DNA of 64,000 bases from Annulohypoxylon bovei var. microspora (GCA_022836615.1 MU405326.1:65566-129565); one strand, 5' to 3'; shown: positions 49,023-61,915, counted from the first letter of the stretch. Notes: generated from the sequence alone by a model not told the origin. Translations and numbers: made by a program.

Positions 49023-50977
49023 CTAGCGACCGAAGCTCTCTCGCACGGCGGCCCCGAAGCGCTCGATGGCGCGCGCCATGTCGTCCTCGGAGGCGGCGGC
49101 GAAGGTGGTCCGGAAGAAGAGCCCGCTCGGCGGCACGTCCTGCTCGGCGCGGAACCACGACCCGCGGATGGCTAGCACGCCCTTGTCGATGCACGACTTG
49201 AAGATGTCCTCCTCGATCTCGAGGATGCTCTTCGTCGACGCCTGCGGGTGCTGCGTGTGGTCGACTTCGAGCCAGAGCTGTGGGCGGGGGTGTTAGTCCG
49301 GACTCGCGATAGATAAGGGGGGAGAACGAATAACACTTACAAACATGCCGGCGGCCGGCGGCACCCAGCTCACGAGGTCGCGGGGCAGGTGCTGCTCGCA
49401 GGCGGCCAGGATGGTGTTGCGGCGGCGGGTGTACTCGAGGCGCAGGTGCATCAGCCACCGCAGGTAGCCCTCGTGGCCCCAGGTCTCGTCGACGAGCTTG
49501 TACATCAGCACCTGCGACAGCCCGCTCGGGCCCTGGTTGCTGCACTCGGCGTGCCGGATGTACCGCTCCACCACCTGCTCGCTCGCCGTGATCCACCCGC
49601 ACCGCGACCCCGGCACCACCACCTTGCTGAACGAGTCCATCCGCATCACGCGCCCGTCCACGTCCATGCTCAGCAGGCTCGGCACCAGGCCCCCGAGGAA
49701 CTCTTCTACCGTCGCGGGAGGTGGGATTTCTTCTGCTGGTGAGGAGGAGGGCGAGGTGGCGCTGACGTACGGCTGCATCTGCAGGAAGTAGTACGGCTCG
49801 TCCTCGAGGATGTACACGTCGTGCTTGCGGCACACATCATACACCTCGCGCCGCCGCGCCGCGCTCTGCGTCGCGCCCGTCGGGTTCTGGCCCGACGGCA
49901 CCGTGTACAGGACCGTCGGCCTGCGCGCGCCCCGCGCCTCCTCGTCCCAGTTCGTTAGGATCTCGTCCATGCTCTCGGGCAGCAAGCCCTGGCCGTCCAT
50001 CCGCACGCCGAACACCCTGATGCCCAGGGGCGCGGCGGTCTCCAGCGCGGTGGAGAAGCTGTACTCCTCGGTCAGCAGGGCGTCGCGGCGCGCGCGGTCG
50101 CAGAACATGCGCAGCGCCTGCTCGAGCGCGCCCGTGCTGCCGATCGTCAGCGCGCACCGCCAGTCCCCGTACGGCGCCCCGTGCGCCAGCTCCGCGTGCT
50201 CCGTCACCCACCGCAGCAGCTGCGCCGACCCGACGGATTGCCCGTAGTTTAGGGCTATCGCGAGGTCGTACACGCCCCCGTTCGCGTCCGCGGCTACGTC
50301 GTGCTTGCCCGTTTGGGTTACGGCCGCGTCGCCGCCTTCGAAGCTGGGGGGCGCGGGAACGTGCATGCTGAGGTGCTCGATCGGGAAGTTGTCGGCGGAG
50401 GGTAGGCCCCCGCCGAGAGAGATTAGGCCCGGCTTTTTGAGGTGCTTGGCGGCTTGCTTGAGCGCGCAGGGCTTGCGGGAGAGGGATTCTTCGCTGAGGA
50501 GGTCTGTGGGCGGTTAGCATGGGTGTGGGTGTGATGTTATGTGAGTGAGACTTACGATCCCATCGTTTTGCTTTGGGCTTATCGAAGGCTTGCTATATCG
50601 TGATATGGGATGTCAGTAAAACAACTCATATTACTGAAGTTGAATACCTAGGTAGGTATAAAGAAAGTGTGGAGGAGTGAGATTCTCACAGGAGACTTGA
50701 ACATATCACTATCCGAGTACGAGGCGGTGGGAGCGATCAGCTTCCCGGCCTTCGCCCTCCGCGCCTTGATGCCATTGATGGTCAACGGCTCGTGAGCCTG
50801 CTGGCCGATGATCGTGTCCTTCTCCGCAAACCCTACGTTTCCGACATTCGAAGGCTGCCGACGCGGAGAGCCGGCCGAGAAGGAACGGTTCGCGGCGGCG
50901 GGTATGATACGCTGGGTCTGATGCATTTGTGATAAGGATGAGAGGGTGCGATAGGGGCTGGTGCTAAGCTTTGCCAT
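49023..50977 (-). CDS. ARO8-like aromatic / 2-aminoadipate aminotransferase
   Basis: Exons 50977-50690, 50592-50556, 50503-49341 and 49277-49023 join to 580 residues. Fold-type I PLP enzymes of this group transaminate aromatic amino acids, 2-aminoadipate or kynurenine with 2-oxoglutarate. The N-terminal exon reads like a presequence (Ser/Arg-rich) followed by KARRAKAGKLIAPTASYSDS and, after the 37-nt exon, KPKAKRWD and LISLGGGLPSADNFPIE, which is typical of fungal ARO8 proteins. The PLP region is IGSTGALEQALRMF, VPSGQNPTGA, ILEDEPYYFLQ and DSFSKVVVPGSRCGW with the Schiff-base Lys about 402. The small domain is exon 4 (ILEIEEDIFKSCIDKGVLA, PPSGLFFRTTFA). A Ser/Pro-rich insertion follows the LEDEPYY motif. 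Third codon positions are strongly G/C. Exact substrate cannot be told from sequence. Confidence 0.9.
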
Positions 50978-52203
50978 TGCGTTACACAAGAATCCCTTTT
51001 TAGTCCCTTTGCCCTTTATATGTGAAATACGGGCTATGTTATAAGGTATAATGTTTACATTCATATATGACATGTCTAAATCTTAGTCTTATATGTAAGA
51101 ATGAACTGAAATAGGAAGTAGCCGGTTGTAGTCTAATGTTACGTAGTTGTGACTGCAGCTTCCCTTTGTTCTCCGTGTCACGGGTCCTCGGTGCGATAAC
51201 GGGGGGGACGATAGTGGATACCCGGCCGATTATAGCCGGCCTCAACCTACCAATCCAATCGGTCAATTGCACACTATCTGTTACTCTTTAGGTCATGTGT
51301 GGTACTCTCCATTTCTATCTCGTAACTCTCACCAAATCTCATCAAGTGCCAATATAAATTCGTCATATCCGCTCTTGGTCAGTGACTACTCCGTATGTCC
51401 ACGTTTGCTCGATAGTGGGAATAATTAGATAAGAGTTACGTCCCGTATAATTAGGCGATGGATACTATGTGCTGTCGTGACCGACTTTACTAATCTATAT
51501 GTCAAAACCTACGCCCTATCTATGATGCCTTGTCATGATTCTATCTATAGTGGTTCCTCATATCTCGTTTGCATTCGTTCTAAAACATTTGCTCCCATGC
51601 TATGCGCCGTTTGCCCAGATCCGACCTAATAACTCCTTATCATGCCTGAGCTAATTTCTATTACATCCATATCTACTAATTCCTTCTCTTTATACAACTC
51701 CGTGAAATGTGTTCTGATAATCCAAATGTGGTTTCTGGATGAGCCATAAATAGCAACCCAGGAACCCGTCAAAATTTGTATAGGATTCTGTCCCATTTGG
51801 TGATTCTGCTGATGAGATCATACCTTGCTCCGGGGAAATGACGTGATGGTGTTGCATGAATGTCATACCCAAGGATGTTCTCACAAGAGGTTGTCGATAA
51901 TTTGTAGAACGTCTCCTTCAGTCTCACTTGCTGCAGTCCCTCTAAGTTGTACTAGAATGCCGAATATCTAGTACAACATGAAGGCCAACCTGTCCACTGA
52001 ACGACACTGTTCGGGCGGTTATAGCGTGGTAATAAGGTCGTGGTAGGGTCATTTCGGAGTAACCACTCAAGAGCTACCGATTAAGTAAACCGCCATATTA
52101 CGCCTATTTGCTGAGCCTGTGGTGCCAGCAGAAAGTATGAAAAGAGCAAGGTTAGGACTTCATCTTGCCGCTTATATAAATAAGCATATGGAAATATAAT
52201 GCT
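50978..52203. other. intergenic
   Basis: No gene is supportable in this 1.2 kb stretch between the aminotransferase start and the GH16 stop. A TACCTAGGTAGGTA word sits just inside the neighbouring gene's first intron at 50646-50659. Confidence 0.5.
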
Positions 52204-53432
52204 TCAAGGCCAGAACCTCCGGCCAGCGAGGGTAGCACAGAGGGTAAAGACAAACACGAAGGGGAAGACAGGGCCTAAATAGTTATATGTTAGTTCCGTG
52301 TTTAAGTAGACCGTGTAGATCTAATCTACACCGGGGGGATAATTGCAACATACGTAAAGTCGTCGAGCTAGACGGCACTATCTTTCCCTCCGACGTCATA
52401 ACCCAACCTGAAGGTAGGTTGGAGTCAGCACTGTCGGTACTTGTACCGCCAATACCCCCCGCGGGAACACTAGCCGATCCGGTTGAGGTTGAGCCGCTAG
52501 CAACCGCCGTCGAGGTCAGAGTACCGGCATTGCCCAGGTTGCCGTTAATCGAGCCTCCATCAGACTTGATAGACGTCCAGTCGCCGGATGTGTCGCCATA
52601 GCTGTAGGAGTGTCCTGTGCTGTAATCCGTCACCTTGACAGTATTTACACTCATGCTAAATGGCCCTTGGGTATAATCGGTAGGGCCGCGTGCCCATGAG
52701 ATCGTACCTGCGGCGTTGCTGGAATCGCCGCCGGACCACGCACCAAACTTGATGCGCATGGGTGTCTGAGGGTATTGGTTTGACTCGGCATCCGAAGATG
52801 TAAGTGTCCGCACCACCGTTCCGCCCACGGTCCAGACGATTCTGTCGCTCGTCCAATCAACCACGTATGTGACAAAGTCATCTTGATTATTTCCCATCTC
52901 GTGAAACTGCCCGCGATTATAAGAGGTCGTCAAACCCTTTCCGAAGTAGTTGGATTGCATCTCGGTCGCATCGGCGCCCAGCCATTCGCAGTCGATCTCA
53001 TCTAGGTCGTCGGATTGTAGCAAAAAAGACGACACGATACCGGCGCCGGGGGCGGCTTTCATGCTGATCTCGACTCGGCCGAACATGATGTAGAAGACGG
53101 AGGTAAGCTGCGGGGCGTCACCGCTCTTGGCAACTGTAAACGTTACGCCGTCCGAGCCGTATGTGGGAGTGCCGCCTGAGGAGGTAAACGAATTCACCTC
53201 CCCTTGCGTGAAATCGACATCAATAGCCATGCCAAGGGCAGTGTCCGCGGAGCAGGCTGAGACAGGTGAGCCATTGAAGTGTCACTCGAGAATGATAGGG
53301 AAGAGACAACTTACATGAGCTCGTTAGAGGATTGCAAGACGTGTATGTCTGGGCTGTAGCTCGGCATGACAGTAGAGCCGCGGCCACTGCGACATACCTC
53401 AATGGCGAAGCCATGATTGTTCGGATATGCAT
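52204..53432 (-). CDS. GH16 CRH-like cell-wall transglycosylase
   Basis: Exons 53432-53315, 53256-52354 and 52274-52204 join to 363 residues. CRH-type GH16 enzymes link chitin to beta-glucan in the fungal cell wall. A signal peptide is visible (PLRYVAVAAALLSCRATAQ); the mature protein starts TYTSCNPLTSSSCSADTALG, the cysteine pattern of the family. The catalytic motif DEIDCEWLG places nucleophile and acid/base Glu near 126 and 130. Further family blocks are QSNYFGKG, HEMGNNQDDFVTYVVDWT and SWARGPTDY. A Ser/Thr/Gly-rich tail follows. The last exon encodes a hydrophobic end, PVFPFVFVFTLCATLAG, then RRFWP; a GPI anchor is usual in this family, but the charged finish is atypical. An alternative start is the ATG at 53414. 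The final intron removal is needed to reach this end. Confidence 0.9.
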
Positions 53433-55478
53433 CTGTAGGGATACCAAAATGGTATAATTGGGAAGATGCAGAAGTGCGAATTCCTGAACCCTAAGTCGAG
53501 GCTCGAGGTCGACGGTTACACTAGGTATGCAGAAGCAAGGTCGGGAGGGGGAGGATTACACAGACGCGGGATGATCTGCCAGTGTCTTGTATCTGTATGT
53601 ACAATGCTATGAAGCACAACAATAATTACTAGAAAGGTAAGAAATATATTTTTAGGTTACAGAAGTCATGCAAGTAGCTGCTAAGGGTAATAAGAAGCTT
53701 GGGAAGTAGTCGGAGGGAAGTGAGGTCCAACCACCCAATATATCACGGCGCACATATGGCCCATGTGCCACCCTACGTTGACGTATCGTCGTCATCTTGG
53801 GCTACTGAAAAAAAAAGCTACCGCTAGGTAATAGAACACGGTGGAACGACAGGGTCTGGAACTAGAATACGAGCATGTAAGTGTGTGCTGGCCAAAGCAA
53901 GGTGTGCGTAGGTGAGATGGATGTTTCCATGGCATATGATAGTTGGCGGTTTTACCGTTGCAACGTTGAGATGTCATTGGTGAAGCCCCACTTTCAAAGT
54001 CAATTCGACTTAAATGAACCTGTTAGTGGACGCGAATAAACGCCAAGATAAGTGGCTGGCATGGCTATAATTACCGGAAACAGTTTAGCTTGTAGATATA
54101 ATGGGTCCGGACAACGGTTCCCAGACAAATTCATGTGGCTGGGAAGCAATTTTTAAGGTGGCTGGAGACTGAAGCTGTACGCTAGGAAGGAAGCCGTGAG
54201 CCGATTGCCTGGGATTTTCGAAACCGATGTCTAAGGTTCTGACCCGATGTCTTGGACCCGACCGGGAAGGTACATCACGTAGAGTTTTATCGAGATCCGA
54301 GAAACGACGAAACGTTATTTAATATTAAATCAACGTCATCTCTTCTATCATCCTTTCATCCTTTCATTTCCTCAAAACAAGGCATCATGAAAATGGCTTC
54401 CGAGTAGATCGACGTTGAATTGGGCACAAGCTAGGCACACGCTTTCTTGTTAAGCAAACCGATCAAGATCTTATTCATCTTCCTTCTACTCCCTTTTCCC
54501 TTCTCCCTTGCTTTTATAGTGGAAGTATCAACACTAGAATTATGAAAATATCTAGTAACCTATGAAAGATATTTGACCTAACCAGCCGAGTCAAGTCTTA
54601 ATTTCATGCGTTAACACCTTAAACCTCCTTTGCAACCATACAGCAAGCTCCAAGATATTCCTGTCCTCTACGGCCATCTCCGCCGAGCTCCATGAAAGTA
54701 CCTGCGAGAGTTAATTTGCTTACACAAGCAAATACATACTACGGTAACTAATCGCCGACGGGATAAGAGTCGTACTCAGTAGTAACGACTACATATCGTG
54801 GCGATGCTTTCTGCTCCAAAGTCTGTCCTATACTCAATGCTTAGCGTAGCATCCAGGGGAATAGTGTTGCTAGCAAGTCTCTCCTTGTTTACCACAGATA
54901 TCAGATATCCTAGGTGGGTATAAAGGATCAAACTCACAGCAGACCAATCTATAACGTGGTCTACGTCAGCCGATACATTCCCGTCTTCCCACTGGCAGTC
55001 ACAAGCTGACCTAGTATAGAGACATGTCTTCTATAAAGGGAAATCAGCACGTGAACCCCTTTAGTCTCACCGGGTTGACTCATTCCCTCCATTGAGTAGA
55101 CTGGTGTTTTGATGAATCCTTCTCGACCGTAGAGAACAGTTTAATCTGCTCTAAATCAAAACAAGAAATTTAAGTAAAATGTATTTTTTAGGGGACGTTA
55201 GGGTGAAGCCGACCAGGACATCGCCAGCCATCCTGCTTAGCAACAGTTCGTCGAAACAACAGTTCGTCGAAATGATCTAAAGAGCCTCGGTAAGGTCTGC
55301 GGGTGGTGTCGCCTCGGAATAGCTGGAGCTGCTCCATAGTGTTGTTCGAAAGGGCGATGATCGAGTTATGAGAATACGATAGCGCGAGCCACCCTGCTTA
55401 GCGACAAGTTATTGAAACACTCTAGAGGACCTCGATCATGTTTGATCAATCAGCAGGACAAGAGCCATTTTTATGGCT
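53433..55478. other. intergenic
   Basis: 2 kb without a supportable gene between the GH16 promoter and the membrane-protein gene. It contains a weak direct repeat near its end. Confidence 0.5.
55228..55436. repeat. diverged direct repeat, two 48-bp units
   Basis: A unit beginning CCATCCTGCTTAG at 55228 and one beginning CCACCCTGCTTAG at 55389 align over about 48 bases ending in GCCTCGG/GACCTCGA. The first carries an extra internal tandem of CAACAGTTCGTCGAAA. Origin is unknown. Confidence 0.55.
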
Positions 55479-56779
55479 TTAGCTTTCTTGGTTCTCATCC
55501 CCGTCATCCTTTCTGCATTCGCGGTTCTGATCTATATTATCAGGCCAGAACGTGCGCGTCATCGTATCACACGACGGTGGTAATCTTCCGGGTCCAGCAT
55601 TCGACAACGAGATATCGGAAGACACCTGACTTGGTGTATGGTATTGCTCCCCTTGACCGCCGTCCATGTGAGCAAAATATTCGTCGACAATGCCAAGCAT
55701 ATGGATCGAGTGCTCGTCAACTTCGGAGCCTCCGTCTGGTGGTATGAATCTCGAATCTGGCGTCAAGTGTCTAAGTAACTCAGCATGAGTTACCTCTAGT
55801 CTAACTATCAGAATGATATACGAACCTGGAACATTCTTCGATACAAAGACATATTAACATAATCAAGACTGCAAGACGATCAAGCAGTAAATATATCGAG
55901 GCCTTGGAATAAGGTAGCGTGACGAGAACAGGCGTAAATATTATAACCAGGGCCAAGAAAAAATATCTGGCGACTCATAAGCCCTGTGTTTCGAAGTATG
56001 AGATGATTGAAACACCTGCCTTTTAACTGCTTCCCAGTTAAGAATAATATGGGCGAATACCGCAATCGTATAAATACAGAACACTCTGACTTTGTCAGCA
56101 TAAATCAACTTGGATAACGAAGAACTAGGTGCCCTACAGAAGTTTGTAGAAGGTATGCTCATACTGAGCAAATACCGGTTGGAGAATAGCAGCCCCTATC
56201 ATGAAGCCTCGAGATAGCACTCTGCCGATACGCTCAAATTTTGTCTCGTGCGATTCGACATGGCCGGGCGTCATCAAAAGGCTACGTACGCTCTCCATGT
56301 TTAAAATGCAAGACACGACAGATATTAGATCAAATATATTTCGTCTATATTTTCAAGGATAAGAAGGAGCGAGCGAGCGACGGCGAGTGGGAGCTCTCGG
56401 CAAGGATGTGAAGGTGAGAAGAGGAGCGTAGTCGCTAGACTGCGGGTCGTCTTCTGGAGATAACAGCCATACAATTTCTGCCGGACAGAAGCTTCGATAT
56501 TTAACGGACCAGGCAATGCTGGAAGACCCGCTTGATCACATACAGATGCAGCGAACTGATGGAGGGAGCCCGCCTCAACTAAGTTGAGCAAGCATTGTTG
56601 CATATCAGCCCAACGTTTAGAGCTGTCTCTCCGCTGTCGTGTTACAAGGAGGGTGCTCTTGGGCAACCTAGGGCGGTGCACACGTTATACGTTCTCTCGT
56701 TACTACAGTTCGCATAGTTTGCCTAACGCCTGCTTCCCAACAAGCACTCACCGAAAGGAGATTCACCGAAAAGTTTCAT
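55479..56779 (-). CDS. multipass membrane protein of unknown family
   Basis: Six exons (56779-56752, 56626-56473, 56344-56165, 56085-56014, 55966-55826, 55770-55479) join in phase to 288 residues; the pieces are separated by introns of 47-128 nt. The predicted protein starts MKLFGESPFG, has a soluble helical N-terminal part (KRWADMQQCLLNLVEAGSLH, LPALPGPLNIEASVR, SVVSCILNMESVRSLLM), then at least three to four hydrophobic segments (GFMIGAAILQPVFAQ, VFCIYTIAVFAHIIL, VYFFLALVIIFTPVLV, LAVLIMLICLCIEE) and an acidic hydrophilic tail. Continuity of frame and hydrophobicity across five junctions is the main support. The first intron acceptor (AGAG) and fourth donor (GTGTTTC) are weak. I do not recognise a family. 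It is divergent from the next membrane-protein gene, 0.4 kb away. Confidence 0.6.
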
Positions 56780-57181
56780 GGGCTGTCGCACACTTTATTG
56801 GAGGAAGACATCATACAGCCTCGCAGTTCGCCTAGTGTCGGGGCGTGAGCTCACGAGTATGCACCTAGCTGCGCCTCTTGGAGCCCGACTGATACCACGC
56901 ATGGTAACATTACCTTTTTCAACAATATACAATGGTGTGATACGAACGATGTCAGGCTATCGGCAAACCTAGCCTGATTTCCTAGGACCCCCCCTACGAA
57001 ATCCGAGAACGCTTTACGTGCAGGCAGCTGTAGTTCACGTTTAAACTTATAAGGATCCGGATATGCAGACCATTGCCAGTGGTTTTCCTGAGCCTCAACC
57101 AGGTTCCTAAGTAGGATATTCGATGTGTCTGAATGCGTTTATATTTTTACCCATCTTTCCATTATCTACGAAACCATTCAG

Positions 57182-57816
57182 ATGTACTCGGCACCATGTC
57201 ATTCATTCGAACTCTTCGGAGACCAGGTCTGTCTCGAACCAAACCCATCGCCATTAAGAGAATCACCACTATCGCAACTAGTCGAGCTAGTTCCAGCCAT
57301 CGCTTGTAGTTTTGTCACCACTTCTTATATCGCCCAGGTAGAGTCGCGAGACGATCTCTCTGCAAATGCCGATGTCCGTGTTAACTTCTCTCCCCTACTC
57401 CCTGGCCAATTTCTGCGCTGACAGGATATTTATCGATATTTCAGTCTCCTACACAAACTATATTCCACACAGTACGGTCCAATTTCCTTAAACATGTATC
57501 TCCGGGACTGGCGCTCGGTTCCTGCCTAGTGCTGGGATGTTGTCTATCATCGTATGCCCACCGGCGCCGAGATCAAGATCAGTATCAAGTTGTCGTCTTC
57601 ATAATATGGATCACCTGGGCTGTATGCATCGGTTGGGGGGTAGGAGCCAGCGCCAATAGAATCACGTTGGGAATCGTGCCGTGGGCGTCCTGCGCAGCTA
57701 TGGTCGGTAGTTTCTTCGCGCACGAAGGGGCCCGCTGGGTCTCAGGGAGGGAGAGATGTGAGCGCGGCAGCGTCTTTACTGCGGTTAATGAGAAAGAAGT
57801 ATATTTCGGGCGGTGA
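57182..57816 (+). CDS. small multipass membrane protein of unknown family
   Basis: Exons 57182-57337 and 57445-57816 join in phase to 175 residues. The 107-nt intron has a CAG/GTAGAG donor, a CGCTGAC branch site 20 bases before a TTTCAG acceptor. Hydrophobic segments are LVELVPAIACSFVTTSYIA, VSPGLALGSCLVLGCCLSS, VVVFIIWITWAVCIGWGVG and ITLGIVPWASCAAMVGSFFA, suggesting four membrane passes; the C-terminus is hydrophilic. An upstream in-frame ATG at 57125 is possible. I recognise no family. It is divergent from the other membrane-protein gene, so the two may share a promoter. Confidence 0.55.
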
Positions 57817-59148
57817 TCGTCCAAGTCTTTCCTCATCGTAAGTTTACCCAAACGCATGCTATAGCGATCTAAACTTATCTTCAAAGTTCCGCACACAGAG
57901 CCAACCCCTTATATTGGGTTAACCAGATAGTAGTATGATTTCACGACGACCGGCCTATATTTCTGCCCTCATCTTATCCCAAATTAGACACCGTGTGTCT
58001 CCTTACCCTCGTTTAGCGACAGGCTCGCCTATAATCGCCATTATGATATTTCGGAGATAGGAGGATCTTATAGTTATATATTAAACAAGGCGGAGATTTA
58101 GACTTGCATGGAAATGGATGAGACTGCCCTTTGACCGGGATTGGTTCATCTTGGGCGGCTTGTGGTATTTACCTAGGTAGGCTGATTACGAGTTTAAGCT
58201 CGTCACTCTCTAGGCTAAGGATGCTTGGAAACTTGGCTATGGTATACTAACATCTCTCAAATATTCATTTCTCAACTTAATAAGGCAGCAAAAGTTAGTT
58301 CAATTTGATTTTCTTTGATATTTTTTAACAATATCCCCATTTCTTTAGAACTAAACATGACTTATATCTGCTCACTTGCTTGCTTATATTGCGAGTAGGT
58401 CGCAACGTGAACAGAATCGAGATATGAATAGCTTGAAGTCAATCGACAGGTTTTTAGGTGAAAGCACTGATCTTGGATGTTGAGCCGGGATGAGTCGGAA
58501 CTCGAGGTTCGTTCCCTACCTACTAACAGATCACTATGCTGGAATACAGAAGGCGACTTCAAATAACTATGAGTTGAATATAAAAGGAAACAAGTAAGCT
58601 ACAAAGGAGGATGGGGACTTACCACCAAGCAACCCCTTTTCTGGAAACCAAAGACGTCGAAATACAATCACCTACCTAGTTTCTAGGTTAAGTGACTCGA
58701 TTTACTACATAGGATTAAATGTCGAAATAAATAAACATTAAATAATCTGCCTAGATAGTTTATGAATATTTTAATCCTAACGATCGTTTAGAGTCGGCCA
58801 GTGAAACGTAATTCGCTTATGATCCACCAATGAATGAGACAATGGAACTGAAAAGCACGGTTGATTGGGTTAAAGCTTCATGAGAAGGAACTAATATTTT
58901 GGTAGCGGAACGACTCGTCCATTTAGAGACCACGGATTTGTTAACAGGCAATACTGAAAAGTTCATTCACATTAGGTATGTACCATCGTAAACCCAAGCC
59001 GTCGAGGTATATTTACACACGAAACCATCCCCATATCATAACTCGTAAGTATCTCGCAACGCGGAAGAACGTACCCAGGCATCCAAGACCGCGAAACGAA
59101 GGAATATACACGCAAAGCCCCGTACCCAAACCAAACCCAACCAAGCAA
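57817..59148. other. intergenic
   Basis: No gene is seen. A TACCTAGGTAGGCT word lies near 58170, and an AT-richer part spans about 58240-58340. The final bases are the P450 3' side. Confidence 0.5.
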
Positions 59149-60955
59149 CTAAGTATTTATAACCTCGCCCTTCTCATCCCTCCGCGCCTCCCACAGCGCG
59201 ACAGTAACGCCGTCACCAGGCTGTATCACGATCTCGGCCTTGAGCTTCGGCTCGCCGGCCATGTAGCTGTCGACGCGGTCGTAGCGCTGGAAGATGCGCG
59301 TCAGCACGTAGGCCATCTCGGTCAGCGCGAACTGCTGGCCGATGCAGATGCGCGGGCCGCCGTTGAACGGCACGTACTGCCACGGCCGCGGCTGCCACGC
59401 CGCCCACCGCTCCGGGCTGAACGTCTGCGGGTCCGCGAACGTTTCCGAGATGCCCGGGTACAGGTCCGCGCGCCGCTGCATCGCCAGCGTCGAGTACGCG
59501 ATCGCGGTGTCCCTGAGGACCGGGAGCGGCAGCGTGCCGTCGGGCCCGCCGCCCCGCGGCAGCGTCGTGTCGCGCAGCGCCGTGCGCACGTTGAACGGCA
59601 CCGCCGGGTACAGCCGCAGCGTCTCGCTGAGCACCGCCTGCAGGTACTTCATCGCCTTGAGGTCGGCGTACGCGGGCGTGCGCTGCGCGCCCACCTGGTC
59701 CAGTATCTCGCGCCGCAGCTTGCGCACCGCCTCCGGGCGCCGCCCCAGCTCGTAGAAGGCGAAGCTCAGCGTCGCGGCGGTGGTGTCGCGGCCCGCGAGC
59801 AGCACGGCGACCAGCTGGTCTCGCAGCACCTTGCGGTCGCGCGTGAAGGACGCGAGCTCGTGCAGGAAGGTGTAGCCCTGGTCGGACTTTGTTTTGGAGG
59901 CGAGCTCTTCCGGGCTTAGCCGCAGCGCCCGCTCGATGTAGATGTTGCAGAACTCGTTGACGACCTTGAGGCCGTCGCGGTAGGACTTCTTGGGTACGAA
60001 GGCCCGCATGGGGCCCGCGCGCGCGATCAGGTTTTGTACCCGCTGGACTTCGTTGAAGGCGTCGGCGAAGGGCTGGCGGGGGGTGCTAGGGGTGTGTGAG
60101 TAAAAATTTTTGCGTATTTATTTTTATTTCCAATTTATAATGGGTGTGGGTGGCGGGAATAAGAGAGGATGAGATGGGATAGGGGAGCCTTACGTGAGAG
60201 ACTGCGTGTCCATCCCCAGCAAGAAATCCGTAGCCACATCGAGGGTGTACCGAAACAGGAGCTCGCTAATGTCGAAAGGCTTGCCATTCCCAGCCTCTAT
60301 ATCGACGTGCTGCTCCACCCCGTTCAGGACGCCGCCGTTGGCGACGGCCCTGAAGAAGGTCTCGAGGTGGGACTCGAAGCAGTGCAGGTCGCTGATGCGC
60401 TCGCGGGAGAACTGGGGGCGCAGCAGCTGGCGGCTGGCGTGCCAGAGCTGGCCGTCGGTGGCGAAGATGCTGTCGCCGAGGAACTCGTTCCACTCGGTGT
60501 GGAACTGCTCGCCCTTGCCGAAGTCCGCGAACTGCGTCGCCAGCACCGCCTTGATGATCTCCGGGTCCGCCGTCATCACCACGCGCCGCCCCAGCAGCCG
60601 CGCCTCCGCCGTGTAGTCCGGCGCGTCCGCCAGGAACTCCAGGAACCCCTCGTAGTTCTTGTGGCTCATCGTCGCCTTCACCTGCTTGTAGATTATGTCG
60701 AGGCCTGCCCGCTTGTTAGACTGTGAAGGATTTGGTGGGAGGGGTTGACTAGGAAGATGGTATATTTCCTGCGAGGGCATACGTACCGAATGGAAGATTG
60801 ATTTTGACTTTTGGGCCCCCGGACGCACCTAGCCGTCGCAGTCGAGTACGCTCGTCAATGCTGCTATGGATCATCCGCAGCACCAAGATGGCGCCGAGGA
60901 GGATGAGGGTGAACTTGATGGACACATAGTCCAACGCTGTCTCGATCAATCCCAT
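59149..60955 (-). CDS. cytochrome P450, CYP52/CYP539-like
   Basis: Exons 60955-60787, 60704-60194 and 60085-59149 join to 538 residues. P450s of this clan hydroxylate alkanes or fatty acids at the ER membrane using a reductase partner. An N-terminal membrane anchor is visible (FTLILLGAILVL). The first junction restores LPFGLDIIYKQ, typical after the proline-rich hinge. Helix I is LLAGRDTTAATLSF (about 322-335), the ExxR motif is SETLRLYP (about 381-384), and the haem loop is FNGGPRICIG with Cys about 474, followed by QQFALTEMAY. PERWAAW before the haem loop is a PERF-like motif. Third codon positions are very GC-rich. The assignment to the CYP52 clan rests on the FNGGPRICIGQQ loop; the exact substrate is not deducible. 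Confidence 0.92.
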
Positions 60956-61915
60956 GATGATACGAAGTTGTCAAGAGACGAATGAGGCTGATTGTATTTC
61001 CGTCTCGAATTAAAAATCTAGGGTAGGGGAAGTGTATACCTAACACGGGAACATATATATACCCGTACCCCTTACATACATACCCAGGTGCTTTAGTTCC
61101 GGGGCGTAGCTTAGAAATGTTATTGGGTCAGGAAAGAAGACAAGGCTATTGGGGTCCGCGGGCTGCGATGCAGGCGGCTGTCGGTTACTTATGATGTATC
61201 CGTCTGAATGTGCGCGATCAGGTATGGTATATTCATACTCCACAGGCGTCGGGGAAGTGGCATAACACGGGGACAGGACGCCGAGAAAGGTCGGATGTGG
61301 GATACGATCGGCCGATTCGTCGACACCATCGAAGCGAAGCGCCCTAGGTAGGGTTGCTACTCTAGTTCGACATGGTTCTTCACCTGAATCATGAAGAGTG
61401 GTACCAGCATTGCCTTGGTAGTGAAACTAACCAACATAGACTTACCCAGTCACAGATAACTCATTATGCAGCAGATAGGCGTACTTAGTTACCATCAAGA
61501 TTACCCAAAAAGGGTATTACCGAGGCGTTTGAGATGATCGTGCGGGGTGGGTAGCATGTTATACCATAGAATGAGAGCCCTATGACGCGAGTTGCGTTGT
61601 ATTGCTTGCCTGGATAAGATTCTATGTTACCTGATCGTGATTTTCTATACCCCGACTGCGTCACTCACCCGGTGGTCTGGTAAATAGGGAGGAAGGGTAA
61701 TCGAAGGCTCATTTTGACTATTGTGTTGAAAACGACTATGTTAGAGCTTCCTTGGTTGAACCCTGAAGACTATAGACTAATAGTCTAATAGAAAGCATCC
61801 AGAATATAGCATGGGCTAGGTAAGCCACCGTATGCCAGGACCGTGTAAACCCGCGAATAATATATCTTATAAAGGCTTGTTCTTCGTACAATTATGCAAT
61901 AAAACGTTTTAAGTT
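60956..61915. other. intergenic, P450 upstream
   Basis: About 1 kb without a supportable gene, ending where AT-only DNA begins. Confidence 0.5.

Noticed and set aside
49837..50520. 227-codon minus frame within the aminotransferase
   Set aside because: It is an out-of-frame GC artefact of the aminotransferase exon 3 with no family signature.
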